Assembly: GCA_028101545.1 (NCBI GenBank)
Contig: JAOHKZ010000009.1
Span: 1 to 64,000 of the forward strand
Direction: 5' to 3'
From: Opitutales bacterium
GTDB taxonomy: Bacteria; Verrucomicrobiota; Verrucomicrobiia; Opitutales; Seribacteraceae
DNA: 64,000 bases
In this document: piece after piece, positions 59,125-64,000 of the stretch
Layout of the letters: the number at the start of each line of letters is the position of its first letter
How positions within the stretch are numbered: the stretch's first letter is position 1
Program-made: the position numbers and the translations under genes
Notes under the pieces: generated by a model
What the model saw: the letters and a program-made list of their open reading frames with translations, nothing else
What the model was told of the DNA's origin: nothing
The model's database searches: none

Positions 59125-59154
59125 TTGACAAAAGAATAATTAATACCCTGTAAT
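59125..59154 (+). promoter_or_regulatory. Candidate sigma70-type promoter for the tandem small membrane protein genes
   Basis: TTGACA (59125-59130), 18-bp spacer, TGTAAT (59149-59154). Confidence 0.6.
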
Positions 59155-59250
59155 AGTTAAGGTGATGTCAAGGATGGTGGTAGTTTTTGAATTTTTCCGG
59201 TTTATCCGGTTCAAGGCTCCTTTGGCACTTAATTCTAAACAGAGGATACT

Positions 59251-59484
59251 ATGAAAGATGTAATTTCACAGGTACAAGAATGGATAAAGCTCGTTTCCCA
59301 ACTCGGCATTGGACTAATAGCATTAGGGATAGTTGTAGAAATTGTGTTTGGTAAAGGCGCACTCTTTGGAGCAAGCGTAATTGAAAACCTGTCTCTAATT
59401 GTGGCGGAAATTGGTGGGGAGAATGGATTTGTTGGTTTGGTCGCGATCCTCTTGATTCTAGCGATTTTCCAGAGGAATCAATAG
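59251..59484 (+). CDS. Small two-TM membrane protein, first tandem copy
   Basis: 77 aa; GAGGA Shine-Dalgarno-like site upstream; homologous to next ORF. Confidence 0.8.
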   Translation: MKDVISQVQEWIKLVSQLGIGLIALGIVVEIVFGKGALFGASVIENLSLIVAEIGGENGFVGLVAILLILAIFQRNQ

Positions 59485-59542
59485 ATAGTTTTAAACTTCT
59501 CAAAACTACTGAAATAAAAAACAAAAAATGGAGGGAATAAAA

Positions 59543-59782
59543 ATGGAAAATGTAGCAAAAAAACTAAAAGACACCATCGGTGGTTTAACTGAAATTCTAA
59601 TTGTTGCGATTGGTTTACTAGTCGTAGTTCAAGTAGTATTCGGTTCCGATGGAGAAAATGGTGGAATTGATATAATAGGAAACATTACCGGTGTGGTTGA
59701 TTCCTTTATAGGAACGGGAGCGAGCTTAGCCAGCCTTGTTGCCCTATTGATCGTTATGGCGGTCCTAGGAAAAAAAGGCTAA
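59543..59782 (+). CDS. Small two-TM membrane protein, second tandem copy
   Basis: MENVAKKLKDTIGGLTEILIVAIGLLVVVQVVFG...; GGAGG lies just upstream of ATG 59543, so this is preferred to the track start at 59528. Confidence 0.82.
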   Translation: MENVAKKLKDTIGGLTEILIVAIGLLVVVQVVFGSDGENGGIDIIGNITGVVDSFIGTGASLASLVALLIVMAVLGKKG

Positions 59783-59803
59783 TATAAAAAACTTACATTA
59801 AAA

Positions 59804-59832
59804 GAAAAAGGGGCGTCAATCGCCCCTTTTTT
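59804..59832 (+). terminator. Intrinsic terminator
   Basis: GGGGCG-TCAAT-CGCCCC followed by TTTTTT. Confidence 0.9.
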
Positions 59833-60253
59833 AATGCTTATTAACAAAAGATTCATGCAATATCCCTCAACAGATGGAGAAGAATGAATTGTTCTCACTT
59901 TTTGAACTTAATGTCTTCTTCGTGAATTGAAAGAAAATCGCACTTAGTACTTTTGGGGTAATGTGAAAATAAAAACAGATGATCAAGTCTTCAGTCATCT
60001 ATCATTACCTCTTTCATTTTCTAAAAGAAAAACCTGTAAGGATATAAAAGATTTTTTTTATTTAATGACCATTGGTCAGACATCAAAATAGTTTAGCAAG
60101 CACTGGACAATCGAAATATTTATCAAAATAATGTAAATATCAAAGAAACATAATTGGTTGAATTAATTTTACAAATGATTAAGTTTATAATATTCGAAAT
60201 ATATTTTTTAACGAAGATTTTTAAAGTAATATTTTAATCACATCAAGCACACT

Positions 60254-62095
60254 ATGAACAAATATCTGTTGAGAGTTTTATTTTTTTTATGTTTTACCGG
60301 CCACCACTATACCACGGCATTAGATTCAAATTTAGAAAAGGTGATTATGGCTTACAACCAGGATAATCTTACTTTAATAACAACTATTGATGCAACCGAC
60401 CGCTCAATATCAGATTTAGCTGGAATCGAACAATTAACTGGACTTACTTTAGCCGCTCTTAAAGAAAATTCTTTTTCGGACATTTCACCCCTTACATCAC
60501 TTACAGGATTAGAAGATCTCGATATCAGTAGAGGGGGCAAAGTGAACTCCCTTAGTGGAATTCAAAACCTTATTAACCTAAAATCCTTGCGCATCGAAGG
60601 ACAGAAGATTTCAAGCATTTCAGAATTAGTCAGCCTAAGCAATTTAACCTATGTTGATCTCAAGGAAAACTTTATCAATTTAGCTGACTCTAACATTCAA
60701 TCACAATTACAATCTATCAGAAGCAAAGGGGTAATTGTTGATATAGAATATCAAATACCAATTTCAATTCAAAATCTGAGTGCTCAAAAAACAGCTCGTA
60801 CTATTCAACTTGAGGAAAATATTAACGATCCAAAAACAAACTTTATTCACGGATTTGAACTTTTTCTAGACTTACTAGAAGATGAAAGCGGAGGGTCCTT
60901 AAAATCAGTTGCCATCAATGGAGGAGCCACTAACGAGCTTAAAAACTTTACACTTCCTGACCTGTGGAGAAACGATCTAGGCTATGATGATAAATCAGGT
61001 TTAAATTCATTCGCAGATTTGGATCAGCTTGAGGACTACATAACAGAAACCCTCCTTCCCAAACTTACGGAAATTAATTTTCACTTTAAAAAACTAGCCG
61101 ACTCGACCGCGACTATTTCCCTAACTCAAGAGCTCACTGGCAGCGAGAATGTAATCACAGCAGATAATGGTGATGCGTTGGCCTTGATGTCAATTATTGA
61201 AGCGAAAAAAGGATTTTTTCAGTTCCTAACCAGTTATGAATGGGATTCTAATCTAAAAAATCTTGATGAAAAAGAAAAACAAGATCTTATAAACATGGAA
61301 ACCATCTTGGATTCATCTAAAGATTTCATGAAATTAAAGACAGGGAATTTATTAAGCCAATCAAAAGAATCTTTCAAGAATGCTATCAACTACTACAAAC
61401 AAGCTTCGGATAAAATGCGCTCCAGAATAGGAGATGAGAGACTATTCAAAATGGAAAGTTCAGATATTAACGAAGATGACCAGTTTATTGCTGATATTAA
61501 TCAATTTCTTTCAGCTCTTGATCATCACCATAATCTCAGTGATGACGGAACAGAAGTAGATATGATTAACCTTGATGCACTCTTTTCAGGAAAAGTCGAC
61601 TTGGCTAATCAGATTCCAGCAGCAGTTGGAAATAAATTTGAATCGGATGTGGTAAATGATGCTACATTTAGTAATTTAATGCCAAATTGGACTCCTGCGA
61701 TCTTAAAAGCAAAAATGGCGGATGAAAACTTGGTCTCTTCTGATTCAATGGATGGTGCAGTTGATGTTCAAGGAGCATCGAAATGGAAACAAACGGGGTG
61801 GTTAGGTTATTTTTATATTCCTAATCGAACTGACCCGACTAAATTTTGGATGTATCACATGCATCTTAATTGGATATATTTTTCGGCAAGTTCACCTGCC
61901 GACATTTGGTTCTTTCGACAAACTAGCAACAATTCTGATGGCACACCAAAAGGAGCCTGGTTTTGGACAAAAAAATCAATCTTCCCGAATCTATTCAGGC
62001 AGACTGACAATGCATGGTTTTACCTGATGCCAAATGGTCAGGGTTTTAAAAAGTGGAATAAGACTTCTTTTTCTTGGATTGACGTAGATTTATAA
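60254..62095 (+). CDS. Secreted leucine-rich-repeat protein with Trp-rich C-terminal domain
   Basis: Signal peptide; ISDLAGIEQLTGLTLAALKENSFSDISPLTSLTGLEDLDISRGGKVNSLSGIQNLINLKSLRIEGQKISSISELVSLSNLTYVDLKEN; C-terminus WLGYFYIPNRTDPTKFWMYHMHLNWIYF... Confidence 0.87.
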   Translation: MNKYLLRVLFFLCFTGHHYTTALDSNLEKVIMAYNQDNLTLITTIDATDRSISDLAGIEQLTGLTLAALKENSFSDISPLTSLTGLEDLDISRGGKVNSLSGIQNLINLKSLRIEGQKISSISELVSLSNLTYVDLKENFINLADSNIQSQLQSIRSKGVIVDIEYQIPISIQNLSAQKTARTIQLEENINDPKTNFIHGFELFLDLLEDESGGSLKSVAINGGATNELKNFTLPDLWRNDLGYDDKSGLNSFADLDQLEDYITETLLPKLTEINFHFKKLADSTATISLTQELTGSENVITADNGDALALMSIIEAKKGFFQFLTSYEWDSNLKNLDEKEKQDLINMETILDSSKDFMKLKTGNLLSQSKESFKNAINYYKQASDKMRSRIGDERLFKMESSDINEDDQFIADINQFLSALDHHHNLSDDGTEVDMINLDALFSGKVDLANQIPAAVGNKFESDVVNDATFSNLMPNWTPAILKAKMADENLVSSDSMDGAVDVQGASKWKQTGWLGYFYIPNRTDPTKFWMYHMHLNWIYFSASSPADIWFFRQTSNNSDGTPKGAWFWTKKSIFPNLFRQTDNAWFYLMPNGQGFKKWNKTSFSWIDVDL

Positions 62096-62114
62096 TCCTA
62101 ATCAGTGTGGTTGC

Positions 62115-62693
62115 ATGCCAAGAAATCTAATTTTAGCTACATTATTTCTTTTGGGATTTCCAACAATTTGGGCAAACCCCAAACTTTATAAATTTACGGA
62201 ATTTAAAAGCTTTAATTCAGTTTATTACAATCCAGAGAGCGGAAAACCATCAATAAACTTTTCTTTTTCAGAGATTAAAAGAGAGTCTCCCAAAATTGGT
62301 TTTCTTAAACTCGCCATCCCCTTCTTTTTCATTGAAGATTTAAATGTTGTTATAAACTTAGAACAAATTGATTCTGAAAGATTATTTGCAGATTTGAAAA
62401 CCTTTCAGCAAAGAGAAGCAATTCGATTTATAAGCGGAAGAAGAGTCTCTATTTTATTCCATTCCAATTTTAAAAATTCGGTTTCAATTATTGCTAACAG
62501 CTTAAAATTCACAAAAGTAGGTCAGTTTAAAGTAAGCGGAAAAGTTCAACTTCGCTTTAATGAAAAGGACTATCAAGAAAATTCCATTATACTTCACCTC
62601 AATGAAGGAGAAAGCGAAATTAAAATAATGAAGGAAAAAGGTATAAACAATCTTTATGTTTTTCATCCTTTCAAATCATTGCAAAAGCATTAG
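62115..62693 (+). CDS. Secreted hypothetical protein
   Basis: MPRNLILATLFLLGFPTIWANP signal peptide; 192 aa. Confidence 0.75.
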   Translation: MPRNLILATLFLLGFPTIWANPKLYKFTEFKSFNSVYYNPESGKPSINFSFSEIKRESPKIGFLKLAIPFFFIEDLNVVINLEQIDSERLFADLKTFQQREAIRFISGRRVSILFHSNFKNSVSIIANSLKFTKVGQFKVSGKVQLRFNEKDYQENSIILHLNEGESEIKIMKEKGINNLYVFHPFKSLQKH

Positions 62694-62702
62694 AATTGGA
62701 CT

Positions 62703-62975
62703 ATGAAAAGTTCCTACGAATTAGCTATGGAAAAAATGGGTGGTAATGACTCACCCCTTTCCAAAGAACAAAAAAACCAGATTGCTGAAATTGATTCTAA
62801 ATACAAGGCGAAGATCGCAGAAAGAAAAATCTTTCTTGAAAAGGCTATATCGGACGCATTACAAAAAGAGAATATCGAAGAAGTAGATCTTCTCCGAAAA
62901 CAAGTTGCTGAAGAAATTGTCTCCTTGGAAAATAAAGCCGACTCAGAAAAAGAAAAAATTCACGAGCAAAAATAA
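62703..62975 (+). CDS. Small coiled-coil hypothetical protein
   Basis: 90 aa, charged helical heptad-like composition. Confidence 0.72.
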   Translation: MKSSYELAMEKMGGNDSPLSKEQKNQIAEIDSKYKAKIAERKIFLEKAISDALQKENIEEVDLLRKQVAEEIVSLENKADSEKEKIHEQK

Positions 62976-63000
62976 CCCGTATAGCTTAGTTAAATTCAGT

Positions 63001-63933
63001 CTAATGCTGGGCGGCGTTTGCTTTTCGGTAAGATAAAATATAAAGCATGACTACAGGTACACCATAGTCCCCCCAGCGTTCGATCCATTCAAAAATATTT
63101 ACTATTCCCATTCCCGTAACAGTATCTGCGGGAACATATAAAAACTCGGTAAATAACTTCCAAAATAAGGCTAAAAAGATTAAAGGTCTAACGGGTAAGA
63201 AAAAAATCAAAACACCCAAAGCAAATTCAGTATAACCAACTTGAGTTATAAAAGCTATATTTGCATTGACGCCAATCGATTGCCAATGATCGATAAGCAT
63301 CTTCTTCTCGACTGCAAAACCAAACCCGGAATGCCCAATCAATAGAAGAGCCAAGCAAGCCTTGCAAAGAAAGAAAACGGTATCAATTGTGGAATCCTTA
63401 ATCTTGGGTTCTTTGTAGGGTTCCAACAAGTCCTTGCGAGTCATAGCGAAGGCTCCTCCCATTACCAATAGAATAAAAGGAGGTCCCCAGTTGCCAGCCC
63501 TTTCCCAAAATTCCCATGTCTGCATTTTAGCGACTCTCATCGATTCAGTAGCCAATTGTACTATCCATTCTCCATCCACTTGAATTTTTTCAAGGTTTCC
63601 GGCAAGTGGACGTAAAATGGCAGTCCATAGTGCCCAAAGAAACATCCAAATAATAATCGAACGGTTAGGTTTTCTTAGTAGAATGACCGCCATCAAAATA
63701 TCGAAGGCACCAATCAAAGGCTGTAACTTCCAAGCAATTTCAGGCTCAATTCCTTGGGAGGCAAAAAAAGGAAGCCACCCCGACTTGGTTATTAAACCCC
63801 AGGTTCCATGACCAATAAAACAAAGAGCTGCCGTTATTCTTAATGTCCAATGCAACTGGGTTTGTAAAATTTCTTTATCGCCAGAATGTGGACTAAATAA
63901 GCCATGAAAAAGGAATTCTTGAAGTTTCATCAT
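63001..63933 (-). CDS. DoxX-like integral membrane protein with internal duplication
   Basis: Polytopic; paired motifs ALCFIGHGTWG / ALLLIGHSGFGF and GIEPEIAWKLQPLIGAFDILMAVILL / GVNANIAFITQVGYTEFALGVLIFF. Confidence 0.75.
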   Translation of the reverse strand: MMKLQEFLFHGLFSPHSGDKEILQTQLHWTLRITAALCFIGHGTWGLITKSGWLPFFASQGIEPEIAWKLQPLIGAFDILMAVILLRKPNRSIIIWMFLWALWTAILRPLAGNLEKIQVDGEWIVQLATESMRVAKMQTWEFWERAGNWGPPFILLVMGGAFAMTRKDLLEPYKEPKIKDSTIDTVFFLCKACLALLLIGHSGFGFAVEKKMLIDHWQSIGVNANIAFITQVGYTEFALGVLIFFLPVRPLIFLALFWKLFTEFLYVPADTVTGMGIVNIFEWIERWGDYGVPVVMLYILSYRKANAAQH

Positions 63934-64000
63934 TAATCTTCCTAAATGGATTATAAATTTAAGTAAAGGGCATACCTCAAAGGAAGTTGACTCGATAATA

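Noticed and set aside
59208-59235. Possible sigma-54 promoter CTTTGGCACTTAATTCTAA upstream of 59251
   Set aside because: No GC at the -12 position; the TTGACA/TGTAAT promoter explains the unit better.
1-64000. Search for tRNA, rRNA, transposases, integrases or defence islands
   Set aside because: No cloverleaf-like TPsiC arm contexts, transposase motifs, restriction, toxin or Cas signatures were seen by eye; tRNAscan and DefenseFinder would be needed to exclude them.

Overview
The window is an AT-rich, gene-dense bacterial chromosome segment. It is probably Verrucomicrobiota/Opitutales-like, inferred only from gene content: SUMF1 and PQQ-propeller secreted proteins, Trp-rich C-terminal tails and prepilin clusters. 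Most genes are housekeeping: valS, folA, a lysA-like decarboxylase, a PPi-type phosphofructokinase, purB, ispH, recR, YbaB/EbfC, hpt, tdk, glgB, trxA, menA, murJ, DinG-type and Ski2-type helicases, and an LptD/OstA-like protein. Accessory content includes: an NtrC-type regulator / coiled-coil protein / outer-membrane barrel / histidine kinase / giant InlB-repeat surface protein cluster (19.9-29.3 kb); an ABC tripartite export operon (36.0-40.3 kb) whose first start codon directly abuts a terminator-shaped hairpin; two paralogous lipoproteins, one frameshifted; a convergent pair of MORN/YwqK-like lipoproteins with overlapping 3' ends; four consecutive prepilin-like genes; and a compact unit of two tandem homologous ~80-aa membrane proteins with its own promoter, Shine-Dalgarno sites and terminator (59.1-59.8 kb). 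An InlB-repeat/PQQ protein and a leucine-rich-repeat protein 31 kb apart share a Trp-rich C-terminal domain. I saw no tRNA, rRNA, CRISPR array, prophage or transposase. No complete new defence system is evident. The best candidates for undescribed biology are the tandem small membrane proteins, the shared Trp-rich tail domain and the tolC-like leader.
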